This document shows, one piece after another, positions 1 through 7,923 of a DNA stretch of 21,309 bases (position 1 is its first letter; each line of letters opens with the position of its first letter). This stretch comes from Euryarchaeota archaeon UBA40 (GTDB lineage Archaea; Thermoplasmatota; Poseidoniia; Poseidoniales; Thalassarchaeaceae). The position numbers and the translations under genes are program-made. The notes under the pieces were generated by a model, which saw only the letters and a list, made by a program, of their open reading frames with translations, made no database searches and was not told the DNA's origin. Location: the NCBI GenBank assembly GCA_002506875.1, contig DAYJ01000129.1, positions 1-21,309 on the forward strand, read 5' to 3'.

Positions 1-917
1 CCAAGCAAATGCTCAACAGAATCGAGGGTTAGACTAACCTCATCAGGAATAGATTCTGGAATAAGATGAGGGGGCCATTCCGCCCTCGAACGAGCCTCGG
101 AAGGCATCGCTACATGAACAAGGTCACAACCAGAACGAGCTGCTGCGTCCCCGGCGAGGATTGGAGCCCCGTGATATGGGCCACCACCCACGATTAGGAG
201 GCGGCCTCGATCACCTTTCCTCGCATCCGGGTTAAGTGGAGGATAGCGCAAGGCATCCCCTGGGCCACAATCTAGGACTTCGTCGGGCCACGGTAAGGGT
301 GCAACTCGAAGGTGTCCAATCGTGGGGATTATCGTACCTGTCGCATCACGCATCCCGATTTTTTCTGCATGGAAAGTTACGGTAGAAGTTGCAGAAAGTA
401 CTGCATCGGTGCCAAATCCAGTTGGAAGATCGCAAGCAATAACATTGACACTGGCAGAGTATGGTCGAGTCCATTCAAGAAGTTCAGAAACATCTCCACG
501 TGGTACAGAACCAACCGCACCTGCACCAAGTAAAGAATCGATGATAGCACGTGGTTTCGATTCAAGCGGTATCATCGGCCAAACATCAATCGGAAGTGAG
601 GCTTCTCGACATGCATTACGGAAAGATTCTGCTGACTCTCCCTTCTGAGTCACATGTGATGCAATAAGACGAACTGAATGCCCGGATTCGTGTAAGGATA
701 ACGCTGCAGCGAATCCATCGCCACCGTTGTTCCCTGGACCACAAAGAATCCAAATTTCACGATGCTCCGGAGCCTCTGAGGCTTCAACGATACGTACCGT
801 CTCCGCAGCTAGGGCCTGCCCCGCAGCCTGCATCAAATCCTGGATGGAAACATCGAGATGACGAGCATTCGCATCGAATACTTCCACCTCATCCGGATGC
901 ATTGCCCAATTGGCCAT
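1..917 (-). CDS. nnr: Bifunctional NAD(P)H-hydrate epimerase / ADP-dependent NAD(P)H-hydrate dehydratase (partial at C-terminus)
   Basis: This enzyme repairs hydrated NADH/NADPH. The N-terminal YjeF_N domain epimerises R- and S-NAD(P)HX, and the C-terminal ribokinase-like domain dehydrates the S form using ADP. The frame is open from an ATG at 917 to the left edge, about 305 codons, so the gene continues outside the window. Visible signatures are GPGNNGGDG (residues 60-68), DSLLGAG (127-133) and DLPTG (163-167) in the epimerase half, then GDRGRLLIVGGGPYHGAP (235-252), the start of the kinase-like half. A GGGTGA ribosome site (921-926, minus) precedes the ATG; residue 6 is an alternative Met (902). 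It lies 39 bases after the SNF transporter on the same strand and is probably the last gene of that operon. The missing part should carry the dehydratase active site. Confidence 0.9.
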   Translation of the reverse strand, partial: MANWAMHPDEVEVFDANARHLDVSIQDLMQAAGQALAAETVRIVEASEAPEHREIWILCGPGNNGGDGFAAALSLHESGHSVRLIASHVTQKGESAESFRNACREASLPIDVWPMIPLESKPRAIIDSLLGAGAVGSVPRGDVSELLEWTRPYSASVNVIACDLPTGFGTDAVLSATSTVTFHAEKIGMRDATGTIIPTIGHLRVAPLPWPDEVLDCGPGDALRYPPLNPDARKGDRGRLLIVGGGPYHGAPILAGDAAARSGCDLVHVAMPSEARSRAEWPPHLIPESIPDEVSLTLDSVEHLL

Positions 918-956
918 GCTTCACCCAATCGGTTACAGAACATCACGGTTCGTGTT

Positions 957-2678
957 CTAAGCAAGTTCTGCGACAAGAACTCGGTCCTTACCGCTACCAT
1001 CTCCGTCGAGATCTCCGCCCATCCAAATATCACCTACTTGGAGAATCATTTCATCCTCTCCACCAGGTAATGTGTCAATTGGAACTTCGGCACCCTCTGG
1101 CACATTTCGATAGAGTGGTCGACTGACTAGCCAACGATTGAGAAGAATGAACACCGCCGCTGTGAAACCCCAGAACAAGAGAACGATACTAATTCCCTTC
1201 GGATTTCCAGGATTCCACGGGTCATCTACATTGAAGATGACATCAATGAAGTAAGACCCCATCAATACAGTGAACATAATCGGGAATCCAAGATACATGA
1301 TGTAATCCCACCACTTTCCAATCCACCAGTCGTTGTCGCCGGTATTGATGAAATCGTCACGGAAAGAAGAAACCCCATTATCCAAGTAATCTCGGAAATC
1401 GAAGCCTTCGATATCATTCTCATCCTGCCAAACCTTGTAGCGATTCCAACCATACTTCCAGATTGAAAACGCGATGAACAGACCACTGAACATCAGGCCG
1501 TAACCCCAGATGTGATCCTGAACCTCAAGGAATTGTGGGAAAGCCACACCTGTAGATTCGTCCATGAGAATCCAGAGGGCTGCACTAGGTATGCCAAAGA
1601 GGAAGAGAGCACCCCCGGTGAAACCAACTGCTTGACTACGCTCAACACCGTGGTCAACGAAGTTTCTCACACATAGTTCGACCGTAGAGATCATCGATGT
1701 TAGCGCAGCAAATGAAAGGGCGAGGAAGAACATCGTCACCATGGCAAGCTGGACAATTGGTCCACCAGGTGCTTGAGCGAAAACCTCGGGGAGCACTAAG
1801 AAAGTGATTGCACTAGAACCACCGCTAACAGCAGATAGAGGATCCTGAACAACTGAGAAAATCGCCATCATGACAGTAAGTCCAGCGATGATACTGATGC
1901 TGTTGTTAGCAAGGCACATTGTCGCTGCATTGAGAGTTGTGTCCTCGTCCTTACGCATGTATACAGCATATGTGATACACATGCCCATTCCCGCAGAACA
2001 GGACCATGCAGACTGAGATAATCCCGAAATCCAAGTCTCAGGCTGGAGGAGATATTCAGGTTGAATACTGAACATATAGACGAAACCATCGAGAGTACCG
2101 TCCTGTGCATCCATAAGGATCGAGAGGAACAATGCACTGAATAGCAAGATGAAGAGTGAAATCATCAGAATTACATTCACCTTCTCAATCGCCTTAGCAC
2201 CACGCCAAATCGCTGCCATGGTTATGAGGACGGCAAGGAACTGGAACACGACAACTTGGCTAGGAGATTGCAAGAATTCATTCCAAACGAGCGTGGTATC
2301 TACGCCCTGTGAAAGCCCGCCGCTGGCAGCCGCTGAGAAATACTTCAGACACCAGCCTGTTACGACTGCATAGTAGAATCCAATTGCTGTAGATATCCAA
2401 GCCGTCCACAAACCCATCCAAGCAAATCGTTTCCCTGCAAAAATTCGGAATGCCCCCACAGTTCCGGTACGTGCACGCTTTCCAATCGCAAACTCAGCGA
2501 TGACCAAAGGTACAGACCAAACGAAGAGGAAAATAAGCCACGGAACAAGGAATGACCCTCCGCCATTGGCACCCACCATTCGAGGAAATCTCCAGATGTT
2601 GCCCGTTCCAATCGCTGCACCAATCGTAGCGAAGATAAGGCCCATACGGCCACCGAAGGTGTCTCCTGACATACTCAC
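957..2678 (-). CDS. SNF-family sodium:neurotransmitter/amino-acid symporter
   Basis: Na+-coupled symporter of the NSS family (LeuT-like fold), 573 residues with about 12 membrane segments, probably importing amino acids. The first helix has the family signature GxGNIWRFP (residues 24-32) followed by NGGGSFLVPW (38-47), the unwound Na+/substrate-binding region. The gene begins with GTG at 2678, and its first bases overlap the TGA stop of the upstream carboxypeptidase. An ATG two codons later (2672) is an equally good start, with a 2-base gap. Either way translation looks coupled. The C-terminal third carries an acidic loop (around residues 427-450) between helices and an acidic tail. Given the peptidase in front, free amino acids released outside the cell are the most natural substrates, but the actual substrate is not visible from sequence. 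Confidence 0.92.
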   Translation of the reverse strand: MSMSGDTFGGRMGLIFATIGAAIGTGNIWRFPRMVGANGGGSFLVPWLIFLFVWSVPLVIAEFAIGKRARTGTVGAFRIFAGKRFAWMGLWTAWISTAIGFYYAVVTGWCLKYFSAAASGGLSQGVDTTLVWNEFLQSPSQVVVFQFLAVLITMAAIWRGAKAIEKVNVILMISLFILLFSALFLSILMDAQDGTLDGFVYMFSIQPEYLLQPETWISGLSQSAWSCSAGMGMCITYAVYMRKDEDTTLNAATMCLANNSISIIAGLTVMMAIFSVVQDPLSAVSGGSSAITFLVLPEVFAQAPGGPIVQLAMVTMFFLALSFAALTSMISTVELCVRNFVDHGVERSQAVGFTGGALFLFGIPSAALWILMDESTGVAFPQFLEVQDHIWGYGLMFSGLFIAFSIWKYGWNRYKVWQDENDIEGFDFRDYLDNGVSSFRDDFINTGDNDWWIGKWWDYIMYLGFPIMFTVLMGSYFIDVIFNVDDPWNPGNPKGISIVLLFWGFTAAVFILLNRWLVSRPLYRNVPEGAEVPIDTLPGGEDEMILQVGDIWMGGDLDGDGSGKDRVLVAELA

Positions 2679-4963
2679 GCCCCCTTCAGTCGATCGATGA
2701 GTTCGGCCTTCCGTCCAGATGTCGGCATGCCTCGTTCACTCAATATTACCTTGAGTTCGGCTACTGTCATCCTACCGTAGTCCTGAGCTGAATCTACACC
2801 CACAGTTTGGATAGATGATTCTACAATATCGGTCTGATCAGAATGATCATCATCACCTCGATCACGGAACATTTCCCTCAAAGTAAATCCAAGGCCACCC
2901 CACACAACTGATGCGACCAGAATGAACATCATGACGGCGAGAAGGGTACTACCAAATCCGGCACGGTATGGCAATGAAAGAACGTAGTAATCACCTGGTT
3001 GCTCACCAACAGTTGGGTAGTTGATTGGGAAGGCTCCATTCGTTGTTCCAAGCATTGCGCGATAGTGGATTTCTCCAACACTGGTTTCGGGAATCGGGAT
3101 GTTTGCTATCGCCATTGTTCCGTTAGTGCCGTCGAGTAACTCGCAACGAATCGTTGTCTGGTCAAAACCAGTCATATCCCATGGCTGTATCTCTTTCCAT
3201 TCAGTTGGACCGTAATCGTTCTGCATCCGGGTTGGAGTGACTTGACGATACATCATGTGGCTTCGGTTAACATCATTAGACAATGGGAAATTAGGGTGGA
3301 GGCATAATTCCACTGGAATATCGCCTTCATCAGGAATTGTGATGTTGGCTGGACTCTGCATCCATTGGATTTCATCCATACCTAATCCGAATACAGCACG
3401 GAATGCAGGATCGTCGGCTACTTCTACCATGTAGAACGTTGGACCCATATTTAGCGCCGCAATATGGTCTATATCATCAGGGTGCTCGTGGAAATTATTC
3501 CCAATCTCCATGGTGAAACAGTACGAATTATGCACGCCGTAATGCCAGTCACAGAAATCTCCGGTCGTAGGATAGAGATCCGATGATTGGATGTTCTCAT
3601 AGTTCGTCATCTCTGCCATCTGATCTCCGTGGTATACTAGGAAATCATGATCTGGAGTTTGACAATCAGTACAATGACCCCATGGATAGAGGACAAGATT
3701 GCTGAATGAATGCCAATTGAAAACCACCTTGAACTCAGATGCTCCGTCCCCATTATCGTCATTCATTTCAGTTAGATCCTGTATCATCTTGGTCTCAGGC
3801 TCAGTGTTTCCACCTAACCAATCCTCATCGATTAGACCGTCACCATCGTTATCATCTCCATCAACTGCATCTTCATTGAGAAGGAAATCCCCATCGTCAT
3901 CATTGGTATCAACTGGACCATTGTAGACGTCGTTGTTGGTTGTACCTGCGATACAATCTCCTGGAATCAGAGGACCTGTTGCCCCGAGTGGTGCGCCCCA
4001 TTCGTACTGATAGTTACGGTTCAAATCAACACCATCGCAAGCGTCATCCACTTCTTCATTGAGATTTGGAATTGGACCTGCATCTGTCAACGTGTTATCG
4101 CGGAGATTCTTTCTCCATCCACTCTTGGCACAATTCTCCCAAGCGGTCTCTCCACAGTATACCTCTCGGTCATACCGATTACCATCAACATTGAGCATCG
4201 GAATAAGATAAATTTCTCTTGTGTTTACGAGATCCGTGAGGTACTGTTCCGAGAAATCCTCATCGACACCATGATCACCAGGGCCACAGAGAACACCATC
4301 TCCATTACTATCCTGGTGAGAAGAGTTGAGAGACAAACAATCTCCATCGTCATCGAGGATACCATCGCCGTCAGCATCACCCCATGGATCCTCATCAACG
4401 AGTCCATCACCGTCGTTATCCACACCAGCCTTACCATAGTAATGAGCAACCATCTCAAGGAACATCATGGGCACCTCATAGGACATCCACTCACGAGCAT
4501 GATGATTCCCAACTAACAAGACATCCGGGCGATCAGGATAGTTTCCACAATCCCCCACAAAGTCGTTGCAATCTCCGCCCTGAGGGTTCACAGTAATCTT
4601 CACCCATGGGCTCTTGTGATTGTAGTACCAACCTTCGTATGTGTTCGCAGTAGTTGTCTGGCCCCGGGCATTCACTCCACCATTCAAGCCTTCATGGAAT
4701 GTCATGATATTGCGGTTATTCTCCGCTAGGTGTTGCATCCGATCTTTCATTGTAAAGTAAGTGTGATACTCCTTGAACTGGGCTGCATCATCACCTCCCC
4801 ACGGATACACATCATCGATGTAATCCTTCGACCAAATGTCGAGTGGTTCATTGATTTCTTCAGGTTCATCTTGAGCTTCAACATTGCCAAATGCGCCTGC
4901 ATATGGCATGAGAAGAAACATGAGGAGGACGAGGTGGACTGAAACGCGACGCACGACCGACAT
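2675..4963 (-). CDS. Secreted membrane-anchored M14 zinc carboxypeptidase with Ca-binding-type inserts and C-terminal SAP domain
   Basis: Metallocarboxypeptidase that removes C-terminal residues from peptides, predicted to act outside the cell. Order in the 762 residues: signal peptide (1-30), M14 catalytic domain, a beta-rich region (about 540-665), one membrane helix (about 670-695), then a cytoplasmic tail ending in a SAP motif (about 727-762). Zinc ligands are H155 and E158 in HHAREW and H418 in NWHSF; DLNRN (313-317) is the substrate-binding Asn-Arg; E486 in FTMEIG is the catalytic Glu. Three Asp-rich DxDxDG stretches (182-208, 352-381, 401-410) resemble EF-hand/thrombospondin-3 calcium loops and make the protein longer than classical M14 enzymes. 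The start ATG (4963) has GGAGAT upstream, though that site may fold into a short hairpin. First gene of the operon with the SNF symporter. A SAP (usually DNA-binding) motif on a surface peptidase is odd. Confidence 0.93.
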   Translation of the reverse strand: MSVVRRVSVHLVLLMFLLMPYAGAFGNVEAQDEPEEINEPLDIWSKDYIDDVYPWGGDDAAQFKEYHTYFTMKDRMQHLAENNRNIMTFHEGLNGGVNARGQTTTANTYEGWYYNHKSPWVKITVNPQGGDCNDFVGDCGNYPDRPDVLLVGNHHAREWMSYEVPMMFLEMVAHYYGKAGVDNDGDGLVDEDPWGDADGDGILDDDGDCLSLNSSHQDSNGDGVLCGPGDHGVDEDFSEQYLTDLVNTREIYLIPMLNVDGNRYDREVYCGETAWENCAKSGWRKNLRDNTLTDAGPIPNLNEEVDDACDGVDLNRNYQYEWGAPLGATGPLIPGDCIAGTTNNDVYNGPVDTNDDDGDFLLNEDAVDGDDNDGDGLIDEDWLGGNTEPETKMIQDLTEMNDDNGDGASEFKVVFNWHSFSNLVLYPWGHCTDCQTPDHDFLVYHGDQMAEMTNYENIQSSDLYPTTGDFCDWHYGVHNSYCFTMEIGNNFHEHPDDIDHIAALNMGPTFYMVEVADDPAFRAVFGLGMDEIQWMQSPANITIPDEGDIPVELCLHPNFPLSNDVNRSHMMYRQVTPTRMQNDYGPTEWKEIQPWDMTGFDQTTIRCELLDGTNGTMAIANIPIPETSVGEIHYRAMLGTTNGAFPINYPTVGEQPGDYYVLSLPYRAGFGSTLLAVMMFILVASVVWGGLGFTLREMFRDRGDDDHSDQTDIVESSIQTVGVDSAQDYGRMTVAELKVILSERGMPTSGRKAELIDRLKGA

Positions 4964-4977
4964 GGAGACTCATCTCC
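4964..4977 (-). promoter_or_regulatory. Ribosome site in a possible hairpin before the M14 carboxypeptidase
   Basis: Read on the minus strand, GGAGA, TGAG, TCTCC directly precede the ATG. The Shine-Dalgarno-like GGAGA pairs perfectly with TCTCC over five bases, closing a four-base loop. The ribosome site is real by position; the hairpin is short, and its regulatory role is only inferred. Confidence 0.35.
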
Positions 4978-5040
4978 GCACAGACGACTGCACCACTTCA
5001 AGCCGACGCACGCATGGTCCTGTAACTCTCTAAGCCGAAA

Positions 5041-5054
5041 GCGATTCAAAGTAT
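5041..5054 (+). promoter_or_regulatory. Possible TATA-like promoter element of the mscS-gpmA unit
   Basis: The most A/T-rich stretch (ATTCAAAGTAT) of this 109-base divergent gap is centred about 24 bases before the mscS ATG, which itself lacks a clear Shine-Dalgarno. That spacing fits an archaeal promoter driving a leaderless mRNA. The match to a canonical TATA box is weak. Confidence 0.25.
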
Positions 5055-5072
5055 CATGGTCAGAAGAATGGC

Positions 5073-6185
5073 ATGGACCCCCTCGTGCAGGCGATTCCAG
5101 GTTGGGAAAATGACTTCGGAATGGGCTTCAATCAGGGCACATTCGTGATACTCGGGACAACCTTGTTGATTTGTGTAATGATGCGCCTCTGGCTCAAAGT
5201 GATGATCTCAAAATCCTTCATGCGATTTGGTATCGAGCAGAAGATTGCTGTCCAAGCTATTCGAGATTCCTCGGGAACCCTCGGTACGGCTGCAGCAAGC
5301 GGATTCCTTGCACTTACTCTACGAGGAATGGTGGACTCTTCATCCATAGATGGGACCTCGGTCATGTTACCTGAACTGATAGAAACCATCTTGCTTCCAT
5401 TTACGGAACTCGTATTCTATGCTGCCATTGTCATCTGGGCGTTCAGATTGGTACCTGCTGTCTACGCAATAGTCGACCGTTTAGACGGGGACGGAGACAT
5501 GGAGGGGACGACAAAGACGTTGATTTCAGCCCTTGAAAGTGTGATGCGCTTCGTTATCATCGCCTTCGGAGCGGTACTTATCGCTGGTGCACTCGGGTTC
5601 GATCTCTCAGCCATCCTGGCAGGACTAGGCATCAGTGGAATTGCCCTCGCACTAGCTGCAAAGGATTCCATCTCAAACATGTTCGGTGCAATCACTGTTC
5701 TTCTAGACCGGCCCTTCAAAGTTGGAGATTGGGTCGTAATCGGTAGCAGTGAAGGTGAAGTCATAGAAATCAACCTCCGAACCACTATGATTCGCACCTC
5801 AATCGATTCGGTCGTTACCTTTCCAAATGCATCGCTTGTCAACACGGCGATTGAAAACTACGGTCTGCGACGATGGCGTCGCTACCAACCCATCCTTCAT
5901 CTCGATCTCGAAAGCGATCCTGATTCCGTGGAGGCCTTCTGCAGCCAAGTCCTTGAGAACATTCAGACAAACGAGAAGACCACCAAAAAGGATGCTTCAT
6001 TCGTCCGCGTACGGTCCCTTGGACCACAAGCGATTGACATCGCATGCAACCTCTACTGGGACACCTCATCCTCAACAGAAGAGCAGGAACTCAAGCAGAT
6101 TTTCTTGCTTAACGTGATGCGTATGGCACAAGCATTGGGTCTTCACTTCTTTGAACCGAGAGTTCGGAGACAAGTCGAAGGGTGA
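5073..6185 (+). CDS. mscS: MscS-family small-conductance mechanosensitive channel
   Basis: Membrane channel that opens under tension to release solutes on hypo-osmotic shock; 370 residues. There are hydrophobic segments near the N-terminus (about 24-41), around 101-133, and a pore-lining helix rich in Gly/Ala (GLGISGIALALAAKDSISN, about 187-205). The latter runs into the diagnostic DRPFKVGDWV of the MscS beta domain, and the following TFPNAS segment is also family-typical. The C-terminal soluble alpha/beta domain ends at about residue 367. The length is somewhat above the 286 residues of E. coli MscS, reflecting extra N-terminal helices. The start is ATG 5073, with no strong ribosome site, so the mRNA may be leaderless. 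Its stop lies 4 bases before the phosphoglycerate mutase start, so the two are co-transcribed. Confidence 0.93.
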   Translation: MDPLVQAIPGWENDFGMGFNQGTFVILGTTLLICVMMRLWLKVMISKSFMRFGIEQKIAVQAIRDSSGTLGTAAASGFLALTLRGMVDSSSIDGTSVMLPELIETILLPFTELVFYAAIVIWAFRLVPAVYAIVDRLDGDGDMEGTTKTLISALESVMRFVIIAFGAVLIAGALGFDLSAILAGLGISGIALALAAKDSISNMFGAITVLLDRPFKVGDWVVIGSSEGEVIEINLRTTMIRTSIDSVVTFPNASLVNTAIENYGLRRWRRYQPILHLDLESDPDSVEAFCSQVLENIQTNEKTTKKDASFVRVRSLGPQAIDIACNLYWDTSSSTEEQELKQIFLLNVMRMAQALGLHFFEPRVRRQVEG

Positions 6186-6187
6186 TC
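6181..6187 (+). promoter_or_regulatory. Ribosome-binding site of gpmA
   Basis: GGTGATC is complementary to the conserved 3' end of 16S rRNA and lies just before the ATG at 6190, overlapping the mscS stop codon. It favours the 6190 start over an in-frame ATG 39 bases upstream inside mscS. Confidence 0.55.
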
Positions 6188-6189
6188 TG

Positions 6190-6795
6190 ATGAATCTCAT
6201 GGTTCTCCTTCGCCACGGACAATCCGTATGGAACGCTGAGAATCGGTTCACAGGTTGGGTCGATGTCGACCTCTCGCCAAAGGGAATTACCGAAGCCGAA
6301 GCAGCAGGAGATGCTCTGGCCGACATATGCTTCGATGTCGTTCACACCAGCGCTCTGATTCGAGCTCAGCGCACAGCCGCGATTGTTATGGAGAAAAACC
6401 GAGCATCCAATGACCCACCTATCCATCGAGATGAACGACTCAATGAGAGACACTACGGCGCCCTCCAGGGTCTGAACAAAGACGAGACAAGGGAGAAGCA
6501 TGGAGCAAATCAAGTCCACATCTGGCGACGTTCTTTCGATGTCCCTCCGCCGGAAGGTGAGAGCTTGGAGATGTGTGCTGATCGCACTCTCCCATACCTG
6601 CATGAGGTCATCGTTCCCGATCTTGAAGAGGGATCCACCATACTAGTTGCAGCTCATGGTAATTCACTTCGAAGCATTGTAATGGCTATCGAAAATCTGA
6701 CACCTGAAGAAATCCTATCTGTAGAAATACCAACAGGTTCGCCAATACTGTACAAATTCAAAGACGGACGATTCTCAAAAGTGATTGATTCATGA
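6190..6795 (+). CDS. gpmA: 2,3-bisphosphoglycerate-dependent phosphoglycerate mutase
   Basis: Glycolytic enzyme interconverting 3- and 2-phosphoglycerate through a phosphohistidine. With the start at 6190 the protein has 201 residues and begins MNLMVLLRHGQSVWN, where the second-to-last residue of LLRH (H9) is the phosphorylated His. Other family marks are the ENRFTGW segment, HTSALIRAQRT, NERHYGALQGLNK (E86 is the acid/base Glu) and AAHGNSLR with the second catalytic His (H156). It is about 50 residues shorter than E. coli GpmA, lacking parts of the insert and C-terminal tail, but all catalytic residues are present. An in-frame ATG at 6151 would overlap mscS and add 13 unlikely residues. Many archaea use the unrelated cofactor-independent mutase, so this bacterial-type enzyme was probably acquired by the lineage. 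The gene encoding the preceding glycolytic enzyme, pgk, lies elsewhere in the window (17800-19062). Confidence 0.92.
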   Translation: MNLMVLLRHGQSVWNAENRFTGWVDVDLSPKGITEAEAAGDALADICFDVVHTSALIRAQRTAAIVMEKNRASNDPPIHRDERLNERHYGALQGLNKDETREKHGANQVHIWRRSFDVPPPEGESLEMCADRTLPYLHEVIVPDLEEGSTILVAAHGNSLRSIVMAIENLTPEEILSVEIPTGSPILYKFKDGRFSKVIDS

Positions 6796-6805
6796 GGAGT
6801 AAACA

Positions 6806-7579
6806 ATGAGCATGCGTCCAATGCTTCTGAGTTTGCTGCTCATTTGCAGTACTTGTGTCGGTTGTCTTTCGGATAATTCTAATCCAGAAGGCGTCACTCT
6901 GATTGTTCACTTTGAAGAAACCAATGGAACCATTGTTGAATCCTACGTGGATGGTAATCTCGACTCTACGACCGGTGCCACAATTCGCTTTGATTTCTCA
7001 AATACTGTATCTGAAAACCAATTAGTGGCGTTCGGTGTAGATCTCTCAAACGATGAGACGGATTTAGTAATCCATCCCAATGAGGGTTCGATAATCAATG
7101 TAGAATTTACAGAACATGGAATCCATGACTTGGTAGCCTATGCTGAGGATGAAAGAGGATATCGAGTCCATCTTCCGATTGTAATTCGGATGGATCTACG
7201 TATGGATTGGACGGATACTGATACCTACAATCCAAGTCCGCTAATAATCGACCCAATTCCTTTGAACGAAGGGACTTCAGCCGCTTCGATCTTCATCGAC
7301 TCCACGGTAGAAAATCCAAACTTGATTGAGAATATCGGTGGTGGACGGGACGTGGAAATTACCTGGAGATTGGTAGATCAACAGGAGGATGCATGCCAGA
7401 ACCGTGACGAGGTGGTTAGTGAAGGTGAGACTGTTCGATGGCAAACGATTCACTTCAATACATTTGAAATTCACGAACTTCGAGTCGATTACAACGAAGG
7501 ACAGGACCTCATTGATGTCCATCAGACGGTGATAATTCAGTATCCGCAACTGGAATCGGTTCCAAATCCAGAATACTGA
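6806..7579 (+). CDS. Predicted exported lipoprotein of unknown function
   Basis: 257 residues that I do not recognise as a named family. The N-terminus is a lipoprotein-type signal: Met-rich start, hydrophobic core LLSLLLIC, then CVGC with Cys20 as the likely lipidated residue, followed by a polar Ser/Asn linker. The rest is acidic and beta-rich. One stretch (about 90-135, GIHDLVAYAEDERGYR) resembles the last strands of PKD/Ig-like domains. No catalytic motif is visible. A GAGGAG-like ribosome site (6795-6800) sits between the gpmA stop and the ATG, and the 10-base gap places it in the mscS-gpmA operon. It ends 22 bases from a convergent gene. It is likely a surface-attached protein anchored outside the membrane; a binding or structural role is only a guess. 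Confidence 0.75.
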   Translation: MSMRPMLLSLLLICSTCVGCLSDNSNPEGVTLIVHFEETNGTIVESYVDGNLDSTTGATIRFDFSNTVSENQLVAFGVDLSNDETDLVIHPNEGSIINVEFTEHGIHDLVAYAEDERGYRVHLPIVIRMDLRMDWTDTDTYNPSPLIIDPIPLNEGTSAASIFIDSTVENPNLIENIGGGRDVEITWRLVDQQEDACQNRDEVVSEGETVRWQTIHFNTFEIHELRVDYNEGQDLIDVHQTVIIQYPQLESVPNPEY

Positions 7580-7601
7580 CTATTCGTCCTATCGAAGGCA
7601 A

Positions 7602-7877
7602 TCATTCGATTGATGGTGATTCTGAATTTCGCCACTTTTTGATTTGACGAAATAGAATTCGAGAGAAGACCATTGATGCAAGAAGAAACAGCACAGAAAC
7701 CCACCAAGGATTCTCGGTCTCGGTTGCAAGAAACCATGTAACGAGAAGAATTCCTGCTCCATAGAACGCTCGAAATATAGAATACAAAATGAAGCCTTGA
7801 ACCAATGGATTGGAACGGAGGCGCTCCCAAAATCCCGGTTCCATAATGTTGCGGATTTGGTATGCTGGCAAAGTCAT
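7602..7877 (-). CDS. Small two-helix membrane protein, resembling DUF4229-type proteins
   Basis: From the ATG at 7877 the product is 91 residues (MTLPAYQIRNIMEPGFW...). Two hydrophobic helices lie at about 30-47 and 56-72, followed by a basic tail (RQIKKWRN) that should face the cytoplasm. The arrangement, with Arg/Lys just after the second helix, recalls DUF4229, but the match is from memory and weak. The open frame extends upstream to 8012, but that part is antisense to the symporter gene and is rejected. ATG 7844 (MEPGFW) is another possible start. It is divergent from the SSS symporter with 46 bases between starts, and convergent with the lipoprotein gene. Function unknown. Confidence 0.6.
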   Translation of the reverse strand: MTLPAYQIRNIMEPGFWERLRSNPLVQGFILYSIFRAFYGAGILLVTWFLATETENPWWVSVLFLLASMVFSRILFRQIKKWRNSESPSIE

Positions 7878-7923
7878 ACCGCACCCACGGGATTGATGAT
7901 GGGGGGCCTGCCGTGTAGATTCG

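Noticed and set aside
312..648. Plus-strand frames of 73 and 108 residues
   Set aside because: They are shadows of the minus-strand NAD(P)H-hydrate repair gene, which has intact family motifs through this region.
6109..6603. 164-residue minus frame, and the plus-strand gpmA extension from 6151
   Set aside because: The minus frame is antisense to the well-supported gpmA; the extension overlaps mscS and lacks a ribosome site.
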